A stretch of DNA of 64,000 nucleotides from Amphibalanus amphitrite (taxonomy: Eukaryota; Arthropoda; Thecostraca; Balanomorpha; Balanidae). The DNA is taken from NCBI RefSeq assembly GCF_019059575.1, contig NW_024881790.1:186001-250000 (forward strand), given 5' to 3'. Shown here piece after piece: positions 21,100 to 33,249 of this stretch. Positions within the stretch are counted from its first letter, which is position 1. Every line of letters starts with the position of its first letter. Position numbers and translations under genes: made by a program. The notes beneath the pieces were generated by a model that worked only from the letters and a program-made list of their open reading frames with translations, ran no database searches and had not been told where the DNA came from.

Positions 21100-21512
21100 A
21101 AAAGAAACGACGATTTCCGAAGCAAGCCGATTGTTCAGTTTTTGCCCTTTGGAGGCTTAACCCCAGTTGACCTTAGCTCAAATCTGAGAACCTGAAAGAT
21201 TTTCGAAAGAGCTATCAAATTCGCTTTTCCGCGGCGCTGTAGCTTCTTTGGTTCCCGAGTTATGAACCAATTAGTAAGTTGTCAAAATCGGGAGCCAAAA
21301 TTCGTCATCATTTTACTTTTGGTGACCTCCAGTGACCTCAGCGATGACCTGATCGAAAATGACCTGTATGATTCTGAAGAAAAATAGCGAGCTATATATT
21401 GATTTTACTGCGTCTTTCCAGCTTTGTTACATTCCAAGATAACCTGGTGTGGCCGAATACGCCTCCCCCCCCCCCCCCCCACCAAGTTGGCTGAGGGCCA
21501 CCCGGGCGCGGG
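21100..21512 (-). mobile_element. Truncated TTAA element, right end only
   Basis: Ends with GGCCACCCGGGCGCGGG followed by TTAA at 21513-21516, after a C run at 21467-21480. Internal words (ttcccgagttatgaacc, gcgctgtagct, several TGACCT/GGTGACC hexamers) match family A in reverse orientation. No matching left terminus is present. Confidence 0.65.
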
Positions 21513-21516
21513 TTAA

Positions 21517-22098
21517 TAACATGGCGCAACAGGTTTTGTTATCAACTTGTCCTTTTCACACATAGGCGACACTAGATATCACACTCACAGCCAACGCCTA
21601 TCACCAAACTGGTGGTGGGCTTTGGCCAGCGATCGCCGATCGGGGCCAACGCGGGCTCTTACTCGTCCACAATCAGCACGAATGATGAATTACAGCTGCT
21701 CCAGACCGGCCACTTCAATCCAGCGTGTAATCTCCAGTCCACATCAGAACCACTAGTGAAACTCTATTGAGTGGGCCAACTGCACTGCATCTTTGACCTC
21801 CTTTGCAGCTCTGGCTTTTCAGAATTTGAACAGCCTTCTCTTTCCCACCCTTCTGTGCTGATGAATGATGATCCTTTGGAAACCTGGAAAAAGACAGTAC
21901 AGACCAGGCCCATGTCACTCCACTTTTGATGACATCATAAGGGGGCCTCAGGACAATAATGGCGCAGTGCGCCACAATCGCTTCAAAGCTACTTGCCAAC
22001 AGTTGCCATTTTTGAAAATATTATCTTGAAATAAAGTTCCAAGTAATAAAAATATTGTAATAAAGTTGTTGAATAAATCGATAGCATATCTAAAAACT
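21517..22098. other. Unassigned segment
   Basis: A minus-strand open frame at 21715-21999 has no recognisable domain. Nothing else supported. Confidence 0.45.
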
Positions 22099-22100
22099 TA

Positions 22101-23276
22101 GGGGAGAGTGGGGTAAGATGCCCAGGGTGGGAAAGACGCCCCACCCCCTCTAGCGGCGAAGCAAAGAATCGGACCTGGAAATTAATGTTCTTAGCGTAAA
22201 GCGGAAGCCGGCCTTGTTAACTGCACAAAAAATTGCGATGCTCAGTTGGGCAACGGCTGGCTGATGATTGCATGTTTTTTATTTGCTGCTTTCAAAAAAT
22301 ATTTTGGTGTCAGAACATTGTAAATATCAAAGAAGGTTAATAATTTTTGCGTCCCTTGCTATAGTCCTGATACATTAGCGTGCGTGTACTGTGTCCCAAA
22401 CAGTTTGTTTCAGGGTGTAGTTTTATGGCTAACAAATTTTACTGATTTAATGTTACTTCGGTACCTTGGGGTAAGATGCCCCCTGTCCTGATGGGGAAAG
22501 ACGCCCCCCCTAAATCCGTAGGCTGTCCTTCAAACAGCCCGTCAAATCATTTATTACATACTTGTGATGAAGACAAAAGCCGATCTGGGACTATTGAGAG
22601 TCCAGGACGGTCGGGTGCCCCCCATGCCGGTCTCTCGGCCCACATAGAGACTTTTTGGGCGGCATCTGACTCTGAGAGCCCTCACGACGCCCTCTGTGGG
22701 CCCCATTATTGGCTCCAGGGCCCCTCACGACATCCTTTGAGGGCTCCCACGTTGGCCCCACGGGCCGCGCTGGCATCGGAGGTCCCCACGATGGGCTCGA
22801 GGGCCCTCAAGCATCATGAAGACCTATAAGAGCCCCACAGTGGTCTCCGAACGCCACCACGGAGGCTTGTTTGGCCGCGCTGGACTATGATGGCCCTAAC
22901 GATGACCTCTGAAGCCCCTTACGACTACTTTTGAGGGCCCTTATGATGACGTTTGGTGTCTACTGCAGGCTCGAAGGGACTACTTATTCGTTCAGGCGAT
23001 TCACGTGCCCATTTATGTCACTTATAGTGCAGGGGGCATCTTTCCCAACGTCAGGGGGCGTCTTTCCCACTCTGTGGGGTAAGATGCCCCCTTTCACTTC
23101 TTCAGGAAAATGCTTAATAGCAAAAAAAGTTGTAATATTTCAGGCACGAAAGTGTGATATTTTTGGAGAAAAATGATGTCGGCTTCCGTTGAAACTCCAA
23201 GTTTTTGCTTTCCAATCGTCATTTTCGAATAATATATGACATAGCAAAACCCTGGGCATCTTTCCCCACTCTCCCC
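22101..23276. mobile_element. TA-flanked element with GGGGAGAGTGGGG termini
   Basis: TA at 22099-22100 and 23277-23278. The termini GGGGAGAGTGGGGTAAGATG and CATCTTTCCCCACTCTCCCC are inverted repeats with one mismatch. The GGGTAAGATGCCCCC / GGGGGCATCTTTCCC module recurs inside (about 22470-22510 and 23033-23095), so the subterminal repeat has multiplied. The middle (22600-22940) is a degenerate GGGCCCTCACGACG-like tandem region. Non-coding. Confidence 0.85.
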
Positions 23277-23278
23277 TA

Positions 23279-23655
23279 CTGAAAAATGATTTATTCATAG
23301 TAAAAATATACCTAAGCTTGATGCGTTTTTACGTTGCTTTCCTGCAACTGCAGAGGATTTTTAAATCGTCTATATATTCCAAACCGGCCATTTCTTAGCA
23401 CATTGTTGCTCTTTTTTATCGCTAGAAAATTAGTTGGACTTTCCAATGACATCAACGGCTGAGCGATATGTATGGAGTGTCACCAACAATCTTCAAATGA
23501 AGTTAGTCATTTTTACGTTGTAAAGGAATGGAGTACCCCTTGCGAGCATCAGGAGTGACGTCACTCAGGATCTGTCTCTGATTGGTCGGCGGGGGAGTGA
23601 CTGTACCTTCTATAGATGGCCTTGGTACAGACTCAGGGAGATGAAACTGTTTTGC
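23279..23655. other. Unassigned segment
   Basis: AT-rich; no gene or repeat boundary recognised. Confidence 0.5.
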
Positions 23656-23657
23656 TA

Positions 23658-23828
23658 TGGGTCTGTTCCAGTCGCACTTCTTAACACATCTAAACTCCTC
23701 AAAGAGCAAGATAGAGGAGGTCGGAGCAGGGCCCTTCTTGGCTTTGTAGGGGCGAAAGCTGCCACTGGAACAGGGAAGCAATCTTGGAGGAGTTAAGAGG
23801 TGTTAGGAAGTGCGACTGGAACAGACCC
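23658..23828. mobile_element. Miniature inverted-repeat element
   Basis: Left arm GGGTCTGTTCCAGTCGCACT (from 23659) and right arm AGTGCGACTGGAACAGACCC are inverted repeats extending about 40 bp inward with small differences. TA lies at or next to both ends (23656-23657 and 23829-23830). 171 bp, non-coding. Confidence 0.8.
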
Positions 23829-23830
23829 TA

Positions 23831-26080
23831 TGACAATGTCTGTGCATAGAGCGAGCAGATGGTAGAAGTGGTCAATTGGTGAGTGGAACAAATGCAAATG
23901 TCAGGAAAGCAGTCATATTCTGTGATAGATATGATGCAGATGTTGGCCAAGCTGACAAGGCAGATATAATTACCAGCTTGTTATACTATAACTCATTATA
24001 TTTTCATGTTTAACAGAGAGAATACAATGTAAAAAAGCCTTAGCCAGATGAAAGTAGATAATATAAGTTCTATAGAAAAATGCTTATGTAGGTAATGTAG
24101 GATTTGTGGTTTTTAAAGGCTAAGTAAATGTGTTCCCTGTCCAACAATTCTTCAGCATTCAAACATTGATGTCAATGTACATGCATCAACATACCTGTTG
24201 TGAAGTGATTCTGGGCTGCTTTTCTGAGCAGTTGATGGCCACGACTGGAATCTTAAAAACACAGCTAATTTTTTCCATTTTGTTAACTATGACTGAGGAT
24301 CTTCTGTGCTGAAAGAGATAGACAATAGACATCAGCTGATAGATATTGTACAATGTATACAACTCATTTGTGAAACAAGATCAATTCCATTTAGGGGTAG
24401 TTCGTCCGATAATGGTGACATGAATTAATTTCAGTTTTCACCAGTCCAGGTACCTAGTGACAAAATGAAATATTGTAGGAGGTATCAATGATAATGTTTC
24501 AGGTAGAAAATGCAGGCATTTTAGAATTCAGTTGAAGCTTTAGATGGAGGATTTTTGGAAAATATTTGCCACTAATAACATTGGAATCTCAGAAACAAAG
24601 ATCAAATCTTATTTGATGTCAAAAACAAATCAAACTGTTACCATTGAACACCAAGCAGCATGCTGAGAAGTCATTGACTAAGACATATGCATGTTACACA
24701 TGGCTTCAGTACTTTGAAATAGCTTTTATAAAATGTATGCACTCATGTAATCCAAACATGTAAATATGTCAGCTTAAACTTGTTTTACACTAAACCTGCT
24801 AAGCCTAGAAAAAAAGATAAATATGAGAAGCCCAAAACAAGTTATTGAAAACATAAACACAGGTAACGTTACAACAAAACTGAGTCAAAACACTCAAAAC
24901 TAAGTGTTTCAATGAACGCACGACTAATGCGTGTCACAGAAGCAGCTGTCCGTCCACTGTAAAGCGGAGTGGGCACAGCATGGTGAAAGCAGGAAGTGGT
25001 GCACAAAACTGAATTAAGAAGAGTGCCCGACTAACTGTATCTGCATCCCTTTATATGTAGGTACTTACAAAATTTGAGTACAATCAGCCAAAACTTAACT
25101 GTGAAGGAGGCCATGCCCACTCGCACATGAGAGGTGTGCAAAAACATGCCTGTAATACCTTATGCCTAGATACATAAAGATGAAAATGTGTTGTGTCTGT
25201 GTGGTTAGTGGCATGACGTGACATGACTATTATCAATACCCGACAGCACAATTATCATGATATTATCATTATTGCAATTGAAATAAAAAATGATCGATTG
25301 AACTTTTCTTATCACTTTATATAGCCAAAATACCCGAGATTTTTAATATCAAGTTTGCGTACTCCAAAATCGTAACTATTCTGCTTCCTCCAGTACCTAT
25401 GTTTGTGCAAGACTATTATCCATTAGATGTAGGGACGATCATGACCACTTGACTAAAAAATGGTTCACTTGGTTCTTATAAGCCTGTTAACTCACTACAC
25501 AAGGGCAGGGGGGGCACTGCAAAAGGGCGTGGAAATCGCCACATTTGTCTCAAGATGTTTAATGCATAATAATCGGCATCAAAATATCGTCGTATTAGTA
25601 TGCAAGGTCACCAAAGAATAAGCCAACGTTACTTATCAAATATCAAAGCAAATTGGCAATATCTAGCACAACGAAACACATAATTCAACACCTAACGACG
25701 CCGGCCGAGTCCCCGACACCACCATGGCGACAGCTCAAGTCCAACTGGCCGGCAACTGACCAATCAGGGAACTTGTTTGTCATTTCTGGGTGGGATTAAA
25801 AAACATGCGAACGTCACGTGTGAATTTTACGAACCTTGATCAAATCGCCCCAGGCGCCCTGTTTTCACCGTTGTCCTTGAATCCGGCTTGCGATTTCACA
25901 CCAACTTCAATCGACACAAATGCGCAAGAATTGTATATCTGCGTTACTCAAGGTCATTCTTCCCTCCCTCCCTCTCCGGTAAGCCGCTCCGACCGTGTTC
26001 TTGTGTTTTTCGCAAAAAAATAAGTCACGGAAGGCAACCAAATCACCCTAACAGATAGAAAAAATACGTTCTCTCACATT
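23831..26080. other. 2.2 kb without recognisable genes
   Basis: AT-rich unique-looking DNA. The part at about 25735-25870 is the relative of the repeat at 16985-17135. A short minus-strand AGGGGGGCACTGC word occurs near 25505. No coding exon could be supported. Confidence 0.5.
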
Positions 26081-26101
26081 CAAGTGATCTTCTTACGAAA
26101 A

Positions 26102-26179
26102 AAAAAATTGTTTGAAGCTGGTGGATTTTCCACTCCTGGACCCAGGAGTGGAAAATCCACCAGCTTCAAACAATTTTTT
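26102..26179. repeat. Perfect 38-bp-arm palindrome with 2-nt loop
   Basis: AAAAAATTGTTTGAAGCTGG and the following bases to 26139 are followed by AC (26140-26141) and the exact complement to 26179. I see no mismatch in 38 bp. It lies in otherwise unannotated DNA. Confidence 0.97.
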
Positions 26180-26674
26180 GACAAAAGACACCCGTGTCTT
26201 TTTGCGGTGTTTGGTATCCGGGCGCATTTCTTGTATATATCAACAATACTTCAAAGTATTACCCCCAAAATAATAATAAAAAAACGTTTTGCCGTTTCTG
26301 ATGATAGTCATCAATGTCTATTTGATTTCATCACAAACACGCCAAGTCCCTCAGTAATTTTGCTGCATGTGTTAACAGTAATTACCACACTTCCCTTCCG
26401 CAAATGCAAACTACACAATAGATTCTTTTCAGGCTTGACAGGGATATAGAAGATTGTAATCTGCATGAGCGAATTAGTCAAACTTTTGGATTCCTGGTGA
26501 AATTCATGAGATATTGCTGTTTTTGTGAATAAACCACTCGGAACTATAGAATTTAGCAGCAGCTTCTCTTCTGTGATTTTTTTTTTAAATAGTAGAGGTA
26601 ACCTTCATTGAATGACCAATATGTAAGCGAAAACTTCATATGGCAATCAAAATCTTTGACACTCAAACAACAGC
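26180..26674. other. Unassigned segment
   Basis: AT-rich, no gene recognised. Confidence 0.5.
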
Positions 26675-28567
26675 TGGGGCATTCCACGATAGATCGTACC
26701 ACTTTTTTTCCAATTTGACACCCTCATCTCTCGGAATTTGACGAGAATTGGTCTCAGGGGTAATCAGGGGCTCTGAATCCACCTGTAACAATTTCAGGCT
26801 TATCAGATAAGTATTTTTTGAGTTATGGTGTATAACATTTTCTGGATCTTGCTTAGCAGCGCTAAGTTTGGCGGGCTGTAACTCTAAGACGGATTATCTA
26901 AATGCAAAATGTTATATAACATTGAACTTGCAATGAAACAGAGATTAATACGTATTTTTGAAATTTCGAAAAATGCGCTATTTTTGATACATGACATATC
27001 GAGTTTTCTTTCATTTGTAATTTTTGGACTTTGGGACCAAATTTTTTTGAATTTTTATTTCTTTAAAAAAAATAATAGGGTCATTGTTAAGAAGTATGCA
27101 AAAAAAATAGGAAGGTGTTCTTTCTATTAATGTATTTATTTTACGTCACGATAACGGTTTCGAATAGTGATTTCGGGAGGGGAGCTTATAAATGGGGTGG
27201 TAAAGCTGCCTAGTGACATCACGGGTTACTGAAATTTTAATTGAAGTCTGAGTCATCTGAAAAAGTGAAAAGAGGGTTCATCCAACCCTCTTTCCTATAA
27301 GCGCGAGGGTGAAAAAGGCTGTTTGGTTCTGACATTGTTTTGGACGCCAATGACCATAGCTGTCCGAGATGAAAGTTACAGGACGCATACATGGTGTCCT
27401 CCAGAGGTCTCACAACTTGTATATCTGGGAATTTTTTAAGGTTACATGAGGTCAAGTCGGTCACGTGACATCACTGTTATAAGTCAATGGGGAAATATAA
27501 AAACTGTTATTTTGGCGCCGAGCATGATCTAAAACTATCTCACGTACATGGTATCGTGATTTCATGCACTCCTTATGGTTCACTTTTGCATTGTTAACCT
27601 TGCGTGACGTCATTTATGACGTCACTAGGGTCGTACGAGTTTTTCGTCAATAACTCCCGATCAAATGGAGCTAGAGAGTCGGGAAAGCCACCAATGGACT
27701 CGGGCAGACCTTCCGAATCGAATGGTATGCCATATGATACCCTTTGCCCAGCTTCGTGACCTGAGGGGCTCTGACCTGACCTTGACCCGAGGTCAACTAC
27801 TTAAGTTGACCTCACCCTAGCCAAAAGTATACCATTCGATGCACCTGAGCTAGGCGAACACAATGATGCCAAAATCGCGGCTCTGCGGCCATTTTTTGCG
27901 AAGTTATTTACTAAAAACCGAACCCGTAACTTCAGTCACTTGACCTGACCTCAGACGCTACCGGTTAGCCTGAGACCTTAAAACCGGGTACCAATCGCTG
28001 CGACTTGTAACGGCACACACGCTCGCTTTTTCCGCGAGGCTCTAGCTCTATTAGAAGCGAAACGGCGTGCTGGGGTCGTATCAACCCCTCCGAAACCCAT
28101 TTTGCTTGCGGGAAAATGAGGAACTTGTAGAAAGAACACCTTTCTAATTTTTTGCATGTCGATTTGCAATGACATGAAGTTTATTTTGAAAAAATAAAAA
28201 TGTGAAAAATTTTGGTCCCAAAAGTCATTAGAGGCAAATGAAAAAAGGTTAAGGTTTTTGCTCAACAATGAAAATCTTTCTTTGGAATTTTTAAATAGTA
28301 ATATTAATTTTTGATTCATTGCAAGCTTAGTGTTGTTTACTGTTTGTTGGTTGCTTAACCCGTTCTTGAGTTATAGGCCATTAAACTCACCGTTACGAAC
28401 CGAAGTTAAAAAAATGTAATGCAATATAACTCAAAAAGTTTTGATCTGAGAAGTCTGATATTTTGCCAGGCGTCTTTGGGGCCTATGATTACCCCTAGAA
28501 CCGATTTTCATTAAAATCTGAGAGATGAGGGTGACGGGCCTGGTACGATCTATCGTGGAATGCCCCA
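26675..28567 (+). mobile_element. Fold-back element P, copy 1
   Basis: The termini TGGGGCATTCCACGATAGAT and ATCTATCGTGGAATGCCCCA are perfect inverted repeats, extending to 26 bp. The two halves are themselves diverged inverted relatives: CACCCTCATCTCTC, CAGGGGTAATCA-like, TTTTTGAGTTAT, GGGACCAAA and AGAAAGAACACCTT / AAGGTGTTCTTTCT words occur in mirror order. The interior has GGTCACGTGAC and AGGTCA hexamers. An inverted copy is at 38439-40979. Non-coding; superfamily uncertain because no clean TSD is visible. Confidence 0.88.
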
Positions 28568-28671
28568 GCTGGCAAATGCATGTAAACAATCCCTTGTGAC
28601 TGTAAAATATGCAGCGTGTGGTTTGCAGGAATAGATTGCAGGCAAGAGCAAATCAAATATTTTTAGGTTAA

Positions 28672-29219
28672 AGGAAATAGTTCACTTTCACGAAATTATT
28701 TTTTTTGCAACGGATTTATGATTTTTTATGTTCAAAATAATCAGCAAAGAAAATAAAACCTTTTTATAACAAAATATTATTTTCTATATTTTGATATAGG
28801 AAGAACTTTTCAGTTTCTGTAAGGCACACGCGATCCAGTATGAAAAGAGCATGGGTCCCAAAAATTCTTCAGAAACAGAGAAATTATCGCAGCCACCGGC
28901 ATTTGGGCGATCTGCTCGATCTGATAATGTTCCCCTGAATATCCTAATTGATCAGTACGAGAATTTCTCTAGAGTTCTCGTAGATAATTGCTCTAGTTTC
29001 TGAAGAATTTTCGGGACCCATGCTCTTTTCATACTGGATGGAAATATATGCAAGGCACACATCCTCAACGCAAGACACCTTTTTCGGGACGAGAAATAGA
29101 ATATCTTTGCCTAGGGTGATCGTTGGGCTGTAAAAGCTCCTGATTTATGCTCGTCTCAGCCCAAGCTACGGAACTGCTATTCCAGTTCAAAACCCATGTT
29201 AAAAAGTGAACTATTTCCT
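28672..29219. mobile_element. TTAA/AGGAAATAGTTCACTTT element
   Basis: TTAA at 28668-28671 and 29220-29223. The inverted termini are AGGAAATAGTTCACTTT and AAGTGAACTATTTCCT. The AGG-start terminus and TTAA flanks resemble the AGGGACTATCCC family. A second inverted-repeat unit is nested at 28833-29040. Confidence 0.88.
28833..29040. mobile_element. Nested miniature inverted-repeat element
   Basis: ATCCAGTATGAAAAGAGCAT and ATGCTCTTTTCATACTGGAT begin arms of about 50 bp (to around 28883 and from around 28990) with a few mismatches. It sits inside the TTAA element 28672-29219. Confidence 0.8.
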
Positions 29220-29223
29220 TTAA

Positions 29224-29707
29224 GTGGTCATGCATCAAGCTTCAGGCCTTCGGCCTGAAGCCAGATACATAACCACTTAAAGGTAGTGTGCCAGCTTTCC
29301 TGGACCATATGGAGTTAATGACCAGGATAAGGAGAACCGGATTTTTAGAACTTATCCATACCTTCAAAACACATGGAAACTCTTAAATTCTTCAAATTTT
29401 GAGTACCCCAGTGCGAAATTCGCCCCGACGGGTTGTCGGTCGTACCCCAACCACATTTCACACCACTATGAACAATAAGTGCACACACTAAAATCGCTAT
29501 TACCGATAGGCTCATCCAATCAAGTTTCGATAAACCCGTTCATCATTATCTCCTGCGGTTTCGAACACGCCTGTTAGTGGCTTCTGCTCATACTTTGTGG
29601 TGCGGTGGTGGTGCGTCGGGCCGCGCGCTCTGACTTCGGCCACGAAAAATGCGTCAGCTGATCATTGTCATTTCTGCCACTTTCGTGTGGTGAGATGGGT
29701 TCATAAC
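29224..29707. other. Unassigned segment with a small hairpin
   Basis: A short hairpin CTTCAGGCC-TTC-GGCCTGAAG lies near 29240-29262. Otherwise I see nothing. Confidence 0.5.
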
Positions 29708-29711
29708 TTAA

Positions 29712-30864
29712 CCCGCGCGGGGCTGGGGGGGGGGTAAATTTTACCCCCCCCCCCCTGTTATCTCCCGAACTAATGGTCCGATTTGGAAAATTCAAACGCC
29801 AATCGAAAGCTCTCATCACGAACTACTAAAAACATGTACTTAATTTAAAGTTTGAGGTCAAGGTCAAGGTCAGGTCAAGGGTACAAATTGCAAGTTTCTA
29901 CAGTATCGGCCTTGCACCGTAGTTGCCGAAGAATGGAGTCATGGACTGAGACTGATCGCCCAAAACGTGTTCTTAGGCTACCAAGACAATATTCATTGCA
30001 TACAATATCATTCAGAGGTCAAGGTCAAGGTCAGGTCAGGTCAGGTCAGGTCACCAAAAAACAAAATATAGAAAAGGGCATGTGCGACACATGTTTTATG
30101 GGTCATTTTACTCATAGAATTCAATAGGCACACTCAATAAGTGATATGGACCACCTCTGGATGAATTTCAGGTCGAGGTCAGGTCAAGGTCAGGTCAAGT
30201 GAGGTCAAATTTTGAAGTTGGTTGTTAAGGCCTAAAAAGGTGTATATCTGATGCAGTTCTTCACGGCGAATCGAATGGTGCTATTTTTGTTTCCGTACGA
30301 AGTCTAGAACTTCCAAAAAAGTCATTTTTCAAAAAAAATTGTGTGTCGTGACGTCATAAAATTTTGAATAACTCCCACATTTTTGAACCGATTCTTCTAA
30401 AATTTGGTATGTAGGTGCACATAGACCACTTCTCTGACATATATTCCGGTTTTTTTGATAGACTCAAAATTTTGGATTTTATAATGATTTTCCCAAAAAA
30501 GTCAGTTTTTTGAAAAAATTTAGGCCAAAATCCAAAATTTTCAAAAAACCGAGATAGCCATTTGATAGACAAAGTAAAATTACGTATAACCTTTTTTGTT
30601 ACGTCTTGATTCCTTTAAAAATGAAGATGTTAGCGGCGTTTGAACTTTTGCCGTTTTTGAGGCGAAAATGGCGAACATGACGTCACTAAAACGTCAATTT
30701 CTCAAAAAATTTCCGACGGATTTCGCTCAAATTTTCAGGGAACGTGTCAAATTGATGTAAGAAAAGGTACTGAAAGTTTGGCGGCGCTGCGCGCCGCCGT
30801 TTTTGAGATATCGCAAAAATTCGCGAGGGGGGGTAAAATTTACCCCCCCCCAGCCCCGCGCGGG
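29712..30864 (+). mobile_element. Family C TTAA-flanked element
   Basis: TTAA at 29708-29711 and 30865-30868. The termini are CCCGCGCGGGGCTGGGGG and CAGCCCCGCGCGGG. Hairpin cores are GTAAATTTTAC (left) and GTAAAATTTAC (right). This family lacks the doubled end. The left half is the richest AGGTCA region of the window: arrays at about 29858-29882, 30016-30052 and 30170-30205. A GGCGGCGCTGCGCGCCGCCG hairpin lies near 30780. Confidence 0.93.
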
Positions 30865-30978
30865 TTAAGAGACGGCTGTTTCATAACAATCATTTTACAT
30901 AAAATCATATTTCAAACCATAAATTAATGTTCGACAGCCAAATTAAAGAAACAATACCAATACAGGCTTACAGTTTAA

Positions 30979-31898
30979 CCCGCGAGTTGCTGGGGGGGGG
31001 CGTTAAACGCCCCCACTTTTTTCGCCGGGCCATAGCATAAAAACGGCGCGCCGCAGGCCCGCCAAAATTTGGGTACCTGTAGGGAATTGATTGAAGTTTT
31101 TTGTGACAAAGTTTCAAAAAAATCGGTCGGAAAATTTTTGAGATATCGAGGTTTTAGTGACGTCATGATTTCTGAGTTTTCGACCAAAAACGGCATATGT
31201 TCAAAAAATCATATAAAATCACAGAATAGACATACAGACATGCCGTAAACGCCATTAGACTGCCAATACCATGATCAATTAAATGGCTATCTTCGATTAT
31301 TGATTATCATTCTGCATTTTCCAAAATCTTGAACTGAATCTTGGCAATTTCTCGCGACTTCTTCACGACCATGATACATACATTTCTTAAATTGAACTTT
31401 TTGAGCCAAACACGCACACATACGATAAAATGAATGTCACCATCGGGTTCTACGCCCCAAATTACCCATAAAACATGTGTCGCAGGCTGCGAATATCAGT
31501 TTTGATTTTCGGGGATATGTGCCTACCCGGTTGACCTGACCTTGACCCTGACCTATGCTTGACTGACCCCTACATGGAGCTGACACTCTTGTAGGCCTTA
31601 TATGATGGATTGTGCACCGTTTTGACAACGTTTTTGACGAGAGGCGCCCATTGCGAAGCCCTGAAGTCCATGCTACTGAAAGCCCGATTTCAGGTGTTTG
31701 ACCTGACCTTGACCCGACCTGTGACCTCAAAATTCAACTTTCAAGTACTCATCTGAAGCGTCTCGCCGCGCTCTTTCGTTTGCCGCCTCGTGCGTTTCGC
31801 TGCGCCTATTGGTTCTCGAGTTATCGGCTGGGGGCGTTTAACGCCCCCCCCCCCCCCCAGCAAACGGTGGGTGGCGAAATACCCCAGCAACTGCCGGG
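30979..31898 (-). mobile_element. Family B TTAA-flanked element, inverted copy
   Basis: TTAA at 30975-30978 and 31899-31902. It matches 1425-2338 in reverse complement over its full length (920 versus 914 bp), including the doubled end, here on the right, and the GCGTTAAACGC hairpin cores. Confidence 0.93.
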
Positions 31899-31902
31899 TT
31901 AA

Positions 31903-33038
31903 GTTCGACATTGTGTTGTCTACGATTAGACAGCTGATAACTCATTCCCGTACGTCGTAACTCTATAATGACCTCTGTTTATTGTCACATGTGCGCCGCA
32001 TTCGCGATTGTTGCAGGCGCCTGTTTGCAGGTCAGCCCAGTACAGTTGTTATACATATCGAAAAACCGATAAACTTTAAGGCAAAAACAGGGACCGCGGA
32101 TTCAAATTCTCGTAGGGTGTGCAAGATGTGGCGATTGGGCCCCCCATCTCACGCCGGGCCCCTTCCAAAAAGTCAGCGCCGCCACTGCTCCGGAATAAGC
32201 CGATTCTAAAGAAGCGGGGCGGGAAAACCTTCAAAATTGACGGTCGTAAGATGACTGAGCGAGCATCTTACGGTCAGGAGATGCATGAGCAGAGTAAATG
32301 CACATGCATGCATGCAACGTGATCCAAATCGATCTCCGATTTTCCCAAGCAGGCCCCCTAAAGGCTTACAGTGACCTTCAAGAGCCCCTACGGGTCTCAG
32401 AGAGCCCTTTTGCACAGTTGATGTTGGCACACTTCTTTTTATCATGGATTACATGAATTAGTTTAAAAATAAAACTTAAATAAACAACAATAAAACACGG
32501 CCGGCGGGATGTTTGGGCCCATCGATTTGGCCCCTATGACCTATGGGGGTCTGGCCTCCGGCCCCCTTAGCTTCCCCATTGCTCTACGGCCCCATAAAGG
32601 CCGCACGCCAGCTCCTGAGACCCAACGCCGGCAATTCTAAGGGTCACCGGCGCACCGCACACGGTCTTTGAAGGTCCCATACCGGCCTCTGGAATACCTC
32701 ATGTACAGCCCACAGCAGAAGTAATGTGGGGTTTCAGTCATGGGTATGTTCTGCTTCTGAAGCTTAGGAACGATTGACCAGACTACAATGAAATTTTGAA
32801 TGTAGCTTATATGTATCGTCACCCTTGCAGCTGCAACTTAAGCTATTGACATCTTCTTTTCGATCACTCCGCATTAAACAATCGCCAGTCAAAGCCAACC
32901 GTTGAGATTGGTAAAACCCTACATTACTTTAGCGGTGGGCTGTACATAAAAATATGGATGCCCATGCCGCTTCTTGGGCCCCCACACCGGGCTCTTTGAC
33001 ACCGTTCGCCGGCTCCATGGGGTACCAACTACCAATAG
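31903..33038. other. Unassigned segment
   Basis: No gene recognised. From about 32500 it grades into GC-rich GGCCCC-type degenerate repeats. Confidence 0.45.
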
Positions 33039-33040
33039 TA

Positions 33041-33184
33041 GCGGCGGAACACCTTCAATTAAGGGGGGGGGGGCACTGCCGACTTTTGGTCTCATTCTTT
33101 CCATGCAACGCCCATAGGGCTAATGTTAAAATGCCCAAATCAAAGGGGGGCACGGTGCCCCGGTGCCCTCCCCGTTCCGCCGCC
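33041..33184. mobile_element. Miniature element with GCGGCGGAAC termini, copy 2
   Basis: Inverted copy of 19347-19483. TA lies at 33039-33040 and 33185-33186, with termini GCGGCGGAAC and GTTCCGCCGCC. It contains the ttctttccatgca / catagggctaatgttaaaat core at about 33095-33132. Confidence 0.8.
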
Positions 33185-33249
33185 TATGACTACCAAGCAA
33201 GCTCGCCTGGAGGTCCCCCACCGTCTCTTGGCGCCCGAGTAGCCTCGAT

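Noticed and set aside
21715..21999. Minus-strand frame with CSAVG and RFPKD words suggesting a THAP domain
   Set aside because: The words occur in the wrong order for THAP, and the required Cys/His and Trp residues are absent.
28669..29223. Bacterial-style terminators or promoters in the strong hairpins
   Set aside because: The window is eukaryotic; the hairpins are transposon inverted repeats.
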